Shown piece after piece: positions 8,291-17,867 of a stretch of 64,000 nucleotides of DNA. The stretch lies in NCBI GenBank assembly GCA_021772935.1, contig JAJFLA010000032.1, positions 124,001 to 188,000 of the forward strand. Reading direction: 5' to 3'. The notes below the pieces were generated by a model. It was not told the origin of the DNA, did not search any database, and worked only from the letters and a program-made list of their open reading frames with translations. Position 1 is the first letter of the stretch. The number at the start of each line of letters is the position of its first letter. This stretch comes from Gammaproteobacteria bacterium (GTDB lineage: Bacteria > Pseudomonadota > Gammaproteobacteria > Xanthomonadales > SZUA-36). The translations under genes were made by a program, and so were the position numbers.

Positions 8291-9397
8291 ATGCTATATG
8301 CCTTAGCCGATCACGAAGTGATGGAGAACCTGCTACCCGGTATCCGGGATCAGTATGTTTCAGTCGAGACGGCGGTCGAGCGACTGCAGCGTGTGCCAGG
8401 GGTGGTGCCTGTGGCGATCAATCCAGCCGGCAATGGCCTGGTATATTTCGCTGATATTGGAGATACGCCGTTATTGGAATGGAAATACATTTACACCGTC
8501 GAACGTCTTTCCAAGGAAAATGCGATTGGAGAAATATTCTCTACCGATCTTGAAATATTGGCACGTCATGACCTGAATATCGATGGTATTTCACCTAATG
8601 GCCTGGTTTTTCATGTCTCACGTTGCGGTTCAACACTATTTACCAAGGCATTATCACGATCACCCAAAAATCTGATCATTAACCAGGGCGGACCGCTGCA
8701 AGAAGGTTTCTGGGCTGCAATTACAGACCACTGGCAACATCCACCAGAGATCAATGAACGAAATATTCTTATGCTGCAAAACCTGGTAAAGCTGATGGCG
8801 CGCAGACGCCGACCCGAGTACCAGCGTAGTTTTATCAAATTTATCAGCTGGAATATCATTTATATGGATCTGATTTGTGCTGCCTTTCCGGAAGCGCCTG
8901 CACTTTACCTGTACCGTGACCCGGTTGAAGTTATTGCCACTGTGTTACAAGAAACCACGGCCGTGCTACGTGCCAAGGGAAATCTTCAGGCATATTCACT
9001 CACTGCCCTGTCACCTTCTGAAACCGCAACGATGAGTGACGTTGAGTATCTGGCCCATTGTTATGCAAACTATTTCAAGGTCGTGGCTGACAGCACCGAT
9101 CCCAATGGCTTACAACTGGTTAACTATAAGCAGCTCAGACATGTTGAGTCCTTTGCCGATATTATTGCCCGTGGTTTCAATTTAGAGGTGGATGAGGTGG
9201 AATTGGCGCAGATGCAAGAACAGTATCGTTACTACTCAAAAGACGATTCGGACACAACGATCTTTACCGGTGATGCGGAAACAATATTTGATATATTGCC
9301 CACGGATGGTAAGCAGGTGATTTCAGGAATTTGCAATCGAGGATTGGCCCAACTGGATGCTTCCGAACAAAACCTTTTCCCGTCTGTGCTGACTTAG
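8291..9397 (+). CDS. Sulfotransferase-family protein
   Basis: A 368-residue protein. Residues about 107-122 (FHVSRCGSTLFTKAL) match the 5'-phosphosulfate loop of sulfotransferases, which grips PAPS, and LYLYRDPVEVIATVL at about 205-219 matches the 3'-phosphate-binding strand with its Arg and Asp. The N-terminal 100 residues have no recognised motif. It stands alone between a terminator and its own leader, next to glycosyltransferase genes, so a glycan or lipid acceptor is likely. PAPS could come from the cysD-cysNC genes at 44-47 kb. The acceptor is unknown, and a related P-loop transferase role cannot be excluded. Confidence 0.7.
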   Translation: MLYALADHEVMENLLPGIRDQYVSVETAVERLQRVPGVVPVAINPAGNGLVYFADIGDTPLLEWKYIYTVERLSKENAIGEIFSTDLEILARHDLNIDGISPNGLVFHVSRCGSTLFTKALSRSPKNLIINQGGPLQEGFWAAITDHWQHPPEINERNILMLQNLVKLMARRRRPEYQRSFIKFISWNIIYMDLICAAFPEAPALYLYRDPVEVIATVLQETTAVLRAKGNLQAYSLTALSPSETATMSDVEYLAHCYANYFKVVADSTDPNGLQLVNYKQLRHVESFADIIARGFNLEVDEVELAQMQEQYRYYSKDDSDTTIFTGDAETIFDILPTDGKQVISGICNRGLAQLDASEQNLFPSVLT

Positions 9398-9505
9398 ATG
9401 CCCTCGACAGGTTACTTTGAGGTTACTTTGTGTTTTTTATTCTATATAATGCCGCAGTTTACATAAAGTCTTACGTTCAACCACGATTGGAATTACAACA
9501 TCATT

Positions 9506-10255
9506 ATGCCTAACGCGTTCAGTGATCACCTCCTTACAGTTCTAATACCAAATTACAACTATGGGGAATACATTGGGAAGGCCATTGACAGTGTCATGGC
9601 TCAAGATTATCCGGCTATTGAACTCGTCGTCGTTGATGATGGCAGTACGGACAATTCTGTCGCTGAAATTCAAAAAAAATTCGCGGAAGATCATAATCTT
9701 CAACGAACTGAGCTCATTGTACTTGAACAAAACCGGGGTAAATTGGGGGCGATCAATGCAGCATTAGGCCACCTGAACGGTGAATACCTGATAACCCTGG
9801 ACTCTGATGATTCACTGAGTGTGAATTATGTCAGTCGTTGTATCAGCGAGCTTCGGCAAAGACGATTGGGTGATCCCAACCTGGGCTTTATTTATAGTGA
9901 TTGCAACCTGGTCGATAAATCCGGGATTGTGATTGATCGTGGTCGTTCGACTGCATTTGACCGTGATTTGGTGGAGACCTTGAGTTTTCTTCCCGAGCCC
10001 GCGGTGATGTTGACCCGTGCATTCACAGAAGTCGCGCCTTTCGATGAAACCATTCGTGTCGGTACCAAGCACCACAAATGGCGTCGGGTGGTCGCAAATG
10101 GTTGGACCGGTTATCACATTGCTGAGCCATTGTTCAACTATCGCATGCACACCAACAATATTTCGGGCATTGGTCAACGGATCATTGCCGAAGCTGAAAA
10201 AGGTGGTCGTGGTGATCGCATCCTTTCCGGTTACTGGAAAGCAGTCCGCGGCTAA
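9506..10255 (+). CDS. Family 2 glycosyltransferase
   Basis: A 249-residue GT-A enzyme. It starts with the classic LTVLIPNYNYGEYIGKAI strand-loop, carries VVVDDGSTDNS at about 48-58 for nucleotide-sugar binding, and LITLDSDDSL as the DxD-type metal site at about 93-102. The catalytic-base region, in the family's usual EDWE area, reads KHHKWRRV here, so the exact base is unclear. There are no transmembrane helices. It most likely adds a sugar to a surface polysaccharide or lipid carrier. It has its own 108-base leader after the sulfotransferase gene. Confidence 0.85.
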   Translation: MPNAFSDHLLTVLIPNYNYGEYIGKAIDSVMAQDYPAIELVVVDDGSTDNSVAEIQKKFAEDHNLQRTELIVLEQNRGKLGAINAALGHLNGEYLITLDSDDSLSVNYVSRCISELRQRRLGDPNLGFIYSDCNLVDKSGIVIDRGRSTAFDRDLVETLSFLPEPAVMLTRAFTEVAPFDETIRVGTKHHKWRRVVANGWTGYHIAEPLFNYRMHTNNISGIGQRIIAEAEKGGRGDRILSGYWKAVRG

Positions 10256-10426
10256 GTTTTGGAATAGACGCCGTGGTTGGTCTGACGAGGCTCATTGGAT
10301 GCTCTGAGGACACGACGTGCCATCAATATGTCTGTTTTACTAACGATGTCTCTTTTACTAGCAAGAAGTCACCGGGTTTTACCTCATTTCGAGGCGTAAA
10401 AGCTGGCAGACTCGTAGAGGTTTCTG

Positions 10427-11848
10427 ATGCCTGTTAACCCCCTGAAGGCCTATGGTGACTGGATTGCCAGCGTTGATAATGTCTGGCCAGAGCCAGCACT
10501 GGAGTCAGCCCATCGAGAGTTGATAGATACCATCGCAGTGATGGTACCCGGTGCAGTGACACCGGTTGCACATAAAGTGTTGGCACGAATACGTCAGTGG
10601 GGCGAGGGTGACTGTACTGTTGTAGGTTCAAGCCAAAGACTGGCCCTGCCATGGGCGGCACTGCACAACGGTACCGCCGGTCATGCGCTGGATTTCGATG
10701 ACAACTTTGATCCGGCAAAGGGTCACATTTCAACCGTATTGTGGCCGGCAATTCTCGCCTTAGCGGAAGAGCTGAACAGTTCGCCGCAGGATTGTCTGGA
10801 TGCCTATCTCGTTGGTCTTCAAATTCAGGGTCGCATTGGTCAGGGTATCAACCCAACACATCGCAAGCGTGGTTGGCATGCTACCTCGACGACTGGGGCG
10901 TTGGGTGCTGCTGCCGCGACTGCAAGACTACTTCGTCTTGACGGAGAAAAATCTGCCATGGCGTTATCGCTCGCCACCAGCACAGCGGGCGGTTTCATGT
11001 CACAGTTCGGCACCATGGCTAAACCCATGCATGCAGGTCAGGCAGCACAAGGTGGCATCCAGTCAGCATATTTTGCCCAGGATGGTATGACGGCTGGATG
11101 GCACACGCTGGATGGCCCAATCGGTATGAATACATTGATGGTGGGACCTGATCGGGAAGAATTGCGTGCTGCGATCGGTGAACCTGAGCATGGACAGACG
11201 CTGACATTTGAAACTGAATCCATCGGTGAACCCTTGCTGATTATTGAGCATAAGTTTCGGGTCAAACGGTTTCCCACTTGTGGCAGCGCAATTCGCTCCC
11301 TGGACGCGGTGCTTGCTCTTCGTGAAGAGTATGGTTTCAGGGCCGCGGATATCGAGCGTGTTGATGTATACGCCCCGGCTATGCATCTTAAAAACCTCAT
11401 GTATGAACGTCCACAAGATGGCCTGCAAGGAAAGTTTTCGATTGAGTACCCGCTATCCTGTGCAATTATTCAGGGTCAGTGCACACTTGCTGATTTCACC
11501 GATGCAGCACTCGCCCGTAGCGAGCACCGTGCACTTTTTGAACGTATCCATCGCCACCCCGTCGACGTACCAGAAACAGAGATGGACACAAAAGTAGAGA
11601 TTACACTTCGCGATGGTCGGCAGCTTGAGAAATCTGTTTTCATGGCGTTTGGCAGTAAAATCAGACCCTTTCCGACAGAAATGTACTGGCAAAAATTTGA
11701 GCAGTGTACTAGCGGAGTGATGTTGCAAGCTGATCAGCATCGCCTGAAACAGGCATTGCAGGAATTTACCTCCTTATCCAGTGCCAGTGAACTGACCCGA
11801 TGTCTGGGCGTAGAGCTGAAGACTTTGGGACCCTCCGGCCCGGCATGA
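10427..11848 (+). CDS. MmgE/PrpD-family dehydratase-like protein
   Basis: A 473-residue protein of the MmgE/PrpD family, which includes 2-methylcitrate dehydratase, cis-aconitate decarboxylase and iminodisuccinate epimerase. Family marks are AALHNGTAGHALDFDDNF at about 75-92, GRIGQGINPTHRKRGWH, KPMHAGQAAQGG, and KRFPTCGSAIRSLDAVL at about 282. AGAGGT lies before the ATG. The gene overlaps the next one (NTP transferase) by 4 bases, and no prpB/prpC genes are near, so a methylcitrate role is unlikely. A small-molecule isomerase or dehydratase step for a glycan or lipid building block is possible but unproven. Confidence 0.8.
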   Translation: MPVNPLKAYGDWIASVDNVWPEPALESAHRELIDTIAVMVPGAVTPVAHKVLARIRQWGEGDCTVVGSSQRLALPWAALHNGTAGHALDFDDNFDPAKGHISTVLWPAILALAEELNSSPQDCLDAYLVGLQIQGRIGQGINPTHRKRGWHATSTTGALGAAAATARLLRLDGEKSAMALSLATSTAGGFMSQFGTMAKPMHAGQAAQGGIQSAYFAQDGMTAGWHTLDGPIGMNTLMVGPDREELRAAIGEPEHGQTLTFETESIGEPLLIIEHKFRVKRFPTCGSAIRSLDAVLALREEYGFRAADIERVDVYAPAMHLKNLMYERPQDGLQGKFSIEYPLSCAIIQGQCTLADFTDAALARSEHRALFERIHRHPVDVPETEMDTKVEITLRDGRQLEKSVFMAFGSKIRPFPTEMYWQKFEQCTSGVMLQADQHRLKQALQEFTSLSSASELTRCLGVELKTLGPSGPA

Positions 11849-12666
11849 CCGTTAACGAATCTTTTGGCGGACCTCTTACCGCGTTGGTTTTAGCTGCCAG
11901 TCGGCAAGGTGTTGATGATTCTGTTGCAAAACTTCAAAACAAATCTCATAAATGCCTGGTGACCGTCGACGGTATCGCGATGATCGAGCGGGTCGTGCAG
12001 ACCCTTATTGATAGCGGGTGCTTCAATCGTATTCTGATTTCGATCGAGAGTAGAGAGGTGTTGGAAAGCTTGAGCTTAGCCCGGCGTTGGCTCGAAGAGG
12101 GTGTGATCGAGATTGTACCAAGTTCTGGAAACCTTGCAGACAGCGTGGTCAGTGTTGCAGAGTTGGTGAACCAACCCTTACCGCTGGTCATAACCACCGC
12201 GGATAATGTATTACATACGCCTGAACTGGTTCGGTATTTTGTAGCCGCGTTTGCCCGATCTAAAGGTGACGCCGCGGTGGCGGTGACGACACAGAGTACT
12301 GTCATGACTGAATTCCCTGAAGGGGAATTTGGTTTTTTCCAATTCAGGGATGGTGGTTATTCGTTTTGCAATCTGTTTGGTATTCGTTCATCCAGTGGGC
12401 TTGAAGCAGCGAAAGTGTTTCGCACCGGTGGTCAGTTCAGAAAACATCCCTGGCGTGTCCTTAAGATATTTGGTTTGTTACCGCTGATTCTACTCAAGTT
12501 TCGGCTGGTTAAGCTTGACACTTTTGTGCGCCGAGTCACACCTAAGCTTGGCGTTTCAGCAGTCACAGTGCGCTTGCCTTACGCTTTTGCGCCTATTGAT
12601 GTCGACAACCCAAAAACCTTTGCATTCAGTGAGCGATTAATAAGAGAACGCCGAGTGGCCAGCTAA
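11845..12666 (+). CDS. MobA-like NTP transferase domain protein
   Basis: A 273-residue protein with a nucleotidyltransferase GT-A fold. LTALVLAASRQGVDDSVAK at residues 9-27 is the nucleotide loop, though without the usual GxG-T-R-M arrangement, and HKCLVTVDG supplies the conserved lysine. LVITTADNVLHTPE near residue 115 holds the metal-binding aspartate. The C-terminal third is basic and partly hydrophobic (KIFGLLPLILLKFRLVK), which may let it sit at the membrane. The start is the ATG at 11845 that overlaps the previous stop; a longer frame from 11800 would lie inside the PrpD gene. It probably activates a sugar or alcohol phosphate as an NDP derivative. Confidence 0.7.
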   Translation: MTVNESFGGPLTALVLAASRQGVDDSVAKLQNKSHKCLVTVDGIAMIERVVQTLIDSGCFNRILISIESREVLESLSLARRWLEEGVIEIVPSSGNLADSVVSVAELVNQPLPLVITTADNVLHTPELVRYFVAAFARSKGDAAVAVTTQSTVMTEFPEGEFGFFQFRDGGYSFCNLFGIRSSSGLEAAKVFRTGGQFRKHPWRVLKIFGLLPLILLKFRLVKLDTFVRRVTPKLGVSAVTVRLPYAFAPIDVDNPKTFAFSERLIRERRVAS

Positions 12667-12801
12667 ACATCCAATACTACGTAATCTTTTGGGTTTTGAG
12701 CATTGTGGTTTTTAATTCCCTTTTTCAGTTAGGTAGCAGTGTGACAATGTCCTGGCCAGCCATTAAACTTCACCATTCAATCATAAGCGTAATAAAAACC
12801 A

Positions 12802-13329
12802 ATGGATAAACCTGAGAACAGACAAGAATCCTACACCCGCGCCGATTTGGATCTTTGCGGGACTGGAGGGTTATTTGGTGCTGATACCGGCAAGTTGCCG
12901 AGCGGAAACATGCTAATGTTCGACCGTATTGTTGAGATCAATGATACAGGTGGGCTTCACTCAAAGGGTTGTGTCAAAGCGGAACTGGATATTAATCCGG
13001 ATTTGTGGTTTTTTGGCTGCCATTTTGTTGATGACCCTGTTATGCCCGGCTGCCTGGGTCTGGATGCCTTATGGCAGCTGAGTGGTTTTTTCCTGTCATG
13101 GATCGGTTGCAAGGGTAAAGGCAGGGCACTGGGCTCCGGCCAGGTGAAGTTTACGGGTGAGATTCTGCCAACAGCTAAAATAGTGACCTATACTTTGCAT
13201 ATGAAACGAGTGATTAACCGCAGATTAAGTATGGCTATTGCCAACGGAACCGTTGCGGTTGACGGACGTATAATTTATACAGCCGATGATTTGCGAGTCG
13301 GCATGTTCCTTTCCACCGATAACTTTTGA
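12802..13329 (+). CDS. fabA: 3-hydroxyacyl-ACP dehydratase/isomerase FabA
   Basis: A 175-residue FabA. The hot-dog fold carries the active-site His74 in [15 protein letters not shown] and Asp88 in [10 protein letters not shown], matching His and Asp at nearly the same positions in the E. coli enzyme. It dehydrates 3-hydroxydecanoyl-ACP and isomerises trans-2 to cis-3-decenoyl-ACP, the branch point of anaerobic unsaturated fatty acid synthesis. It is directly followed by fabB, 10 bases on, as in many gammaproteobacteria. The 135-base leader has no operator that I can identify with confidence. Confidence 0.93.
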   Translation: MDKPENRQESYTRADLDLCGTGGLFGADTGKLPSGNMLMFDRIVEINDTGGLHSKGCVKAELDINPDLWFFGCHFVDDPVMPGCLGLDALWQLSGFFLSWIGCKGKGRALGSGQVKFTGEILPTAKIVTYTLHMKRVINRRLSMAIANGTVAVDGRIIYTADDLRVGMFLSTDNF

Positions 13330-13339
13330 GAGAATTTAC

Positions 13340-14551
13340 ATGCGTCGGGTAGTCGTTACAGGTATGGGTGTGGTTTCCTGTTTGGGAAACGATCAAAAAA
13401 CTGTTGCTGCATCATTACGTGACGGACGCTCGGGCATCAGTTTTAATGAACAGTTTAAAGAAATCGGCCTACGCAGCCATGTCTGTGGTTCTGTCGATAT
13501 TGATTTTGGCGCACACATTGATCGTAAACATCTTCGTTTTATGGGAGATGCTGCAGCTTACGCCTACATCTCGATGCAAACAGCGATTGATGATGCTGGC
13601 CTGACCCAGGACCAGGTTTCGAGTGCACGTACAGGGTTGATCGCCGGTTCAGGTGGTGCATCAAGTGCTAATATTGTCCAGGGTGCCGATAAACTACGGA
13701 ATCAAGGCGTGCGACGGGTCGGGCCTTACCTGGTTCCAAAGACCATGAGTAGTACTGTCTCTGCCTGTTTGGCAACACACTTTGGTATTCATGGCCTCAA
13801 TTATTCAATTACCTCAGCCTGTGCAACCAGCACGCATTGTATTGGTGCTGCAATGGAGCAGATTCAGTGGGGAAAACAAGACGTCATATTTGCCGGCGGT
13901 GGTGAAGAGGAACACTGGTCACTCGCCATGATGTTTGATGGCATGGGTGCACTGTCGTCGAAATATAACGACAATCCCACGCAGGCATCACGTGCCTATG
14001 ATACGGAGCGTGATGGCTTTGTGATTGCGGCTGGTGGTGGCATGCTGGTACTTGAGGAACTGGAACACGCCAGGGCTCGTGGCGCAAAGATTTACGCCGA
14101 AATTGTGGGCTACGGTGCGACATCTGATGGTATCAACATGGTTGCGCCTTCTGGTGAAGGTGCGGTGCGTTGCATGCAGCAGGCCATTGCCAGCGTCAAT
14201 ACACCGATAGACTACATCAATACCCACGGTACCAGTACACCCGTGGGTGATATAGCTGAACTTGATGCCATGCGCAAAGTGTTTGGTGAGGCGATGCCGC
14301 CATTCAGTTCAAGCAAATCGCTGTGTGGGCACTCATTGGGTGCCGCAGGCGTACAGGAAGCGATTCATTGTCTGTTGATGCTGGAAAACGACTTCATGGC
14401 GGGCTCGATAAACATTTCTGAACTGGACCCCCAGGCTAAAGAACTACCTGTTTTACTAAAGAGCAAAGAAAATGCCGGTCTGAAAACAGTGATGAGCAAT
14501 AATTTTGGCTTTGGCGGCACCAATGCCTGCATTATATTCCAGCGTTATTGA
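13340..14551 (+). CDS. fabB: 3-oxoacyl-ACP synthase I FabB
   Basis: A 403-residue condensing enzyme. Catalytic Cys161 lies in [10 protein letters not shown], His296 in [11 protein letters not shown] and His331 in [10 protein letters not shown], the Cys-His-His triad of KAS I/II. The C-terminus [11 protein letters not shown] is typical. With FabA it elongates cis-3-decenoyl-ACP, so it is called FabB rather than FabF by linkage. The start is the ATG at 13340 with GAGAGAA just before it; an upstream start at 13286 would overlap fabA. It ends 33 bases before the stop of the opposing aminotransferase gene. Confidence 0.93.
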   Translation: MRRVVVTGMGVVSCLGNDQKTVAASLRDGRSGISFNEQFKEIGLRSHVCGSVDIDFGAHIDRKHLRFMGDAAAYAYISMQTAIDDAGLTQDQVSSARTGLIAGSGGASSANIVQGADKLRNQGVRRVGPYLVPKTMSSTVSACLATHFGIHGLNYSITSACATSTHCIGAAMEQIQWGKQDVIFAGGGEEEHWSLAMMFDGMGALSSKYNDNPTQASRAYDTERDGFVIAAGGGMLVLEELEHARARGAKIYAEIVGYGATSDGINMVAPSGEGAVRCMQQAIASVNTPIDYINTHGTSTPVGDIAELDAMRKVFGEAMPPFSSSKSLCGHSLGAAGVQEAIHCLLMLENDFMAGSINISELDPQAKELPVLLKSKENAGLKTVMSNNFGFGGTNACIIFQRY

Positions 14552-14584
14552 ATGCTCAGGAGCCGGTTAGTATTGGCTGCCAGT

Positions 14585-15781
14585 TCAGTCATTGAGTACC
14601 GTCGCCAATGCCTCGACAAAGTAGTCCATGTTGCCCTGGTTAAACGAAGCCACATTAACTCGTGATGAGTTAACGACGTAAATCGAGTACTCATCCCGCA
14701 AGCGGTGAACTTGCTCTACCGACAAACCCAGGAAGGAAAACATACCAGATTGACGCGCAAGAAATGAGAAATCACGCTGAATTTGACTTGCAGCTATCTT
14801 CGCAGACAGGGTCTTACGAAGACTGTTGATTCGGTTTCTCATGACCGCAACCTCTTCAACCCATTGCGCTGCAAGCTCTTTTGAGTGCAGGATAATGTCG
14901 ACCACGGCAGGCCCGTGAGTGGGTGGCATGGAATAGTTTGGGCGCGTGACATTGTGGATCACACTTTCTACTGCTGCGGCCTTTTCTGCATCACGCGTGA
15001 TGATGGAAATGGCACCGACGCGTTCCCGGTACATGGCAAAGTTCTTTGAACAGGAACTGGCTACGATAAGCTCGTGACATTGTTCGGCAAACAGACGTAC
15101 TGACAGGCAGTCTTCATCGACGCCACGTTCAAAACCCATATAAGCAATATCGACCATGGGTGTGAAACCACGCTCAGCGGCTATATCTGCGATTATCTGC
15201 CATTGCTCAGGATCAGGGCTGACACCGCAAGGGTTATGGCAGCAGGCGTGGAATAACACCACGTCTCCAACACCACGCTGTTGCAGGCCTTCGATCATGG
15301 CATCGAAACGCAAACTGCTGCTTTCCACATCGAAATAGGGGTAGCTGTGCATGTTCACACCCGCAGCCGGGAACAGGGCATGATGGTTGGCCCAGGTCGG
15401 ATCGCTGGCCCAAAGCTCAGCTTCCGGCATGGCAACTTTCATCAGGTCTGCGGCCACTCTCAGAGCGCCGGTGCCACCAGGTGTTTGTACCGTACGTATA
15501 CGGCCCTGTTGCAAAGCGTTGCTGTCAGCACCAAAGATCAGTTGACTCATCGCCGTGTTAAAACCGACCACGCCCGGTGGCCCCAGATAGGACTTGGTGG
15601 TCTGGGTGGAGAGCAGGGTTTTCTCGGCTTCAACCACACAATCCAACATGGGTGTGTTGCCGTGTTCGTCGCGATAAACCCCAATGCCGAGATCTATTTT
15701 TTTGGGGTTCGAATCGGCGGCGTAAGCAGCAATAATGCCCAGGATCGGGTCGGGTGGTATGGCTTTTAGATGTTCAAACAC
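14585..15781 (-). CDS. Aspartate/aromatic aminotransferase (class I, PLP)
   Basis: A 398-residue class I aminotransferase of the AspC/TyrB subgroup. The N-terminus (MFEHLKAIPPDPILGI) and the IDLGIGVYRDEHGNTPML motif are typical. PLP-binding Lys246 lies in ASSCSKNFAMYRERVG; HACCHNPCGVSP gives the conserved Asn-Pro; SSRVNVASFN near the C-terminus has the substrate-binding Arg. It transfers amino groups between glutamate and aspartate or aromatic keto acids. It lies 78 bases after dgcA on the same strand and may be co-transcribed with the D-glutamate genes, which would give it a glutamate supply. Confidence 0.88.
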   Translation of the reverse strand: MFEHLKAIPPDPILGIIAAYAADSNPKKIDLGIGVYRDEHGNTPMLDCVVEAEKTLLSTQTTKSYLGPPGVVGFNTAMSQLIFGADSNALQQGRIRTVQTPGGTGALRVAADLMKVAMPEAELWASDPTWANHHALFPAAGVNMHSYPYFDVESSSLRFDAMIEGLQQRGVGDVVLFHACCHNPCGVSPDPEQWQIIADIAAERGFTPMVDIAYMGFERGVDEDCLSVRLFAEQCHELIVASSCSKNFAMYRERVGAISIITRDAEKAAAVESVIHNVTRPNYSMPPTHGPAVVDIILHSKELAAQWVEEVAVMRNRINSLRKTLSAKIAASQIQRDFSFLARQSGMFSFLGLSVEQVHRLRDEYSIYVVNSSRVNVASFNQGNMDYFVEALATVLND

Positions 15782-15859
15782 TGACTCAGTTCCTTTTGCT
15801 TACTGTCCTGATAGAATCTAACAGTATCTTCAACTTAACTAAAGAGAAGTTGATAATAA

Positions 15860-16828
15860 TTATCCCCATAAACGTGGGCTGAATACATCCACGGCACCCT
15901 TGTGGTAGTTGAGTCCAAGCGGTTGGTCGTATTTCAAAAGCAACGGCCCATCGATATCTACGAAGTCACACAGCTGGGCGACCACGAACGAGGGCGCCAT
16001 GCTGAGCGATGTTCCCATCATGTTGCCCACCATTAATTTACAACCTTTTGCCTTTGCGGCTCTTGCCAGACGCAGTCCTTCAGTCAGCCCCCCTGTTTTG
16101 TCCAGCTTGATATTGATCATGCTGTAGCGTCGGATTGCGGTTTCCAGTTCGCCAGTATGCAGGCAAGACTCATCTGCTGCCAGGGTGATAGGGGATTCAA
16201 AACCCTCCAGCATTTCATCAACACCCCGGGCAAGCGGTTGCTCGAGCATGGCCAGGTTTAAGTCGACACATTTAGGTAATACTTCCTTCATTAGTTCGAA
16301 GCTCCAACCCTGGTTGGCATCCACTACCAGTTCGGCATCTGGGCGTGCTGCGCGAATGGCGGCCAGCTTTTCATACGGCATCTGAGCATCGAGTTTGATT
16401 TTGAGTATCGGTGCATCGGCAGCCTTGGCAGCCATGGCCTCAGGTGTATCTTCCAGCCCGATAGTGAAAACTGTTGTGACCGGCTTTGGCTCAATACCGG
16501 TGAGTTGCCATATAGTCTTATTGGTGCGCTTGCACTCCAGATCCCACATAGCGCAATCAATGGCATTGCGCGCACCGCCTGGGGGCATGAGGTTTTGCAG
16601 CTCTTCGCGGGATATGCCCTTACGTATCACATCGGCAACTGCGTGAGCTTGTTCGAAAATACTTTCCGCAGTTTCATCCAGGTAAAAAACACCCTGGGCC
16701 TCACCGCGTCCGATAAACCCATCCTGGCCGAGTTGTACCACCAGACAACGAGAGTTGGTCCATTCGTTACCAGAGATACGGAACGGTTGGGTCAGTACCC
16801 AGTCTGTGATGTGTGTGCTGAAATCCAT
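15860..16828 (-). CDS. dgcA: Enolase-superfamily epimerase, likely N-acetyl-D-glutamate racemase DgcA
   Basis: A 322-residue muconate-lactonizing-type enolase superfamily member. Catalytic Lys sits in LKIKLDA (KxK), metal ligands are in VVDANQGW, MLEQPL and AADESC, and the second base Lys in NIKLDKTGG, as in dipeptide epimerases. Next to a DUF1611/DgcN gene this matches the DgcN-DgcA pair described for marine bacterial D-glutamate use, where DgcA turns N-acetyl-D-glutamate into N-acetyl-L-glutamate. The start is the ATG at 16828, with GGAGG about 10 bases upstream and only 4 bases after the dgcN stop; a longer frame would overlap dgcN. A true L-Ala-D/L-Glu epimerase is the alternative. Confidence 0.75.
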   Translation of the reverse strand: MDFSTHITDWVLTQPFRISGNEWTNSRCLVVQLGQDGFIGRGEAQGVFYLDETAESIFEQAHAVADVIRKGISREELQNLMPPGGARNAIDCAMWDLECKRTNKTIWQLTGIEPKPVTTVFTIGLEDTPEAMAAKAADAPILKIKLDAQMPYEKLAAIRAARPDAELVVDANQGWSFELMKEVLPKCVDLNLAMLEQPLARGVDEMLEGFESPITLAADESCLHTGELETAIRRYSMINIKLDKTGGLTEGLRLARAAKAKGCKLMVGNMMGTSLSMAPSFVVAQLCDFVDIDGPLLLKYDQPLGLNYHKGAVDVFSPRLWG

Positions 16829-16832
16829 GCCC

Positions 16833-17867
16833 TTATCCCTCCGGGTATTGTTGTTTGATAAACTCGACAATCTCCCCGCAACCGTCGATCAGCGGATCAA
16901 CGCAGGGTAAGCCGGTTTCTTTATTTAATTTTGCCAGGTAGCCCTTGCGTTTGTCTGTGAGTAACTTTGATGTGTTTACACTGATACCGACACAACGGAT
17001 GTCTGGGTTGGTACGGCGTCCCATTATGACATGCTGGTCGATACAGCTCTGGATGGTGGGTAGGGTGTAGTGCTCCCAACCAGAAATGACGCTACGGGTG
17101 GCATCGTGGCAAAGTACAAAAGCATCCGGCTGTGATCCATGAAGGAGCCCCAGACTGACACCAGAATAAGCCGGGTGAAATAGAGAACCCTGACCTTCGA
17201 TGACATCCCAGTGATTATCGTCGTTATCGGGTGAGATCAACTCTGCAGCCCCGGAAATAAAATCCGCCACGACCGCATCGATGGGAAGACCTTCGCCGGC
17301 CAGCATGATGCCGGTTTGACCGGTGGCACGGAAAGTGGAATTCATGCCCGCCGCCTGCATGGAGCGGTCCAGTGCAAGCGCGGTGTATTTCTTACCAATG
17401 GCGCAATCGGTGCCCACCATTAATACACGCTTCCCAGAGCGCTTTAAACCGGTGCCTATCGGCAGCTTGTCAGGTGGATTACGCACGTCGATCAAACGTG
17501 CACCTGAAGTCTTGGCTGCCGCCACCACTTTGGGGAAGCTCGATAGTTTAAAGTGCAAGCCGCAAACTATATCCAAACCAGCACGGGCGGCTTCCTCAAT
17601 GGTTGCCCACCAGCTGTCAGGAACCACCCCACCGATCGGTGCAACACCAATAACAAGACTTCTGGCGCCCGCACCTACAGCCTCGGCGACAGTCATGTCA
17701 GGTACACCCATATCTACTTCGCCGCCAGCAAAACGTAATTGCCCGACAACCAAGTCAGGACGCCAATCAACAATGCCCAATCCGGTCTTGGCGTAGGTTG
17801 GATCGGCCAAATCACCGATCAGGATCAGGTATGGTGCTTTAAGGTGCACTGTGGTCAATTTTGTCAT
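16833..17867 (-). CDS. dgcN: DUF1611 P-loop protein, likely D-glutamate N-acetyltransferase DgcN
   Basis: A 344-residue DUF1611 protein. The N-terminal half is Rossmann-like (YLILIGDLADPTYAKTGLG, then DWRPDLVVGQLRFAGG). The C-terminal half has a P-loop-like VLMVGTDCAIGKKYTAL at about 185-201 and the conserved VIEGQGSLFHPAYSG. This family was shown in marine bacteria to acetylate D-glutamate as the first step of D-glutamate catabolism (DgcN). It leads a minus-strand operon with dgcA 4 bases behind. The ATG at 17867 is chosen over a longer TTG start at 17897 because the family's conserved region begins a few residues after it. No DgcR-like regulator is in the window. Confidence 0.75.
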   Translation of the reverse strand: MTKLTTVHLKAPYLILIGDLADPTYAKTGLGIVDWRPDLVVGQLRFAGGEVDMGVPDMTVAEAVGAGARSLVIGVAPIGGVVPDSWWATIEEAARAGLDIVCGLHFKLSSFPKVVAAAKTSGARLIDVRNPPDKLPIGTGLKRSGKRVLMVGTDCAIGKKYTALALDRSMQAAGMNSTFRATGQTGIMLAGEGLPIDAVVADFISGAAELISPDNDDNHWDVIEGQGSLFHPAYSGVSLGLLHGSQPDAFVLCHDATRSVISGWEHYTLPTIQSCIDQHVIMGRRTNPDIRCVGISVNTSKLLTDKRKGYLAKLNKETGLPCVDPLIDGCGEIVEFIKQQYPEG

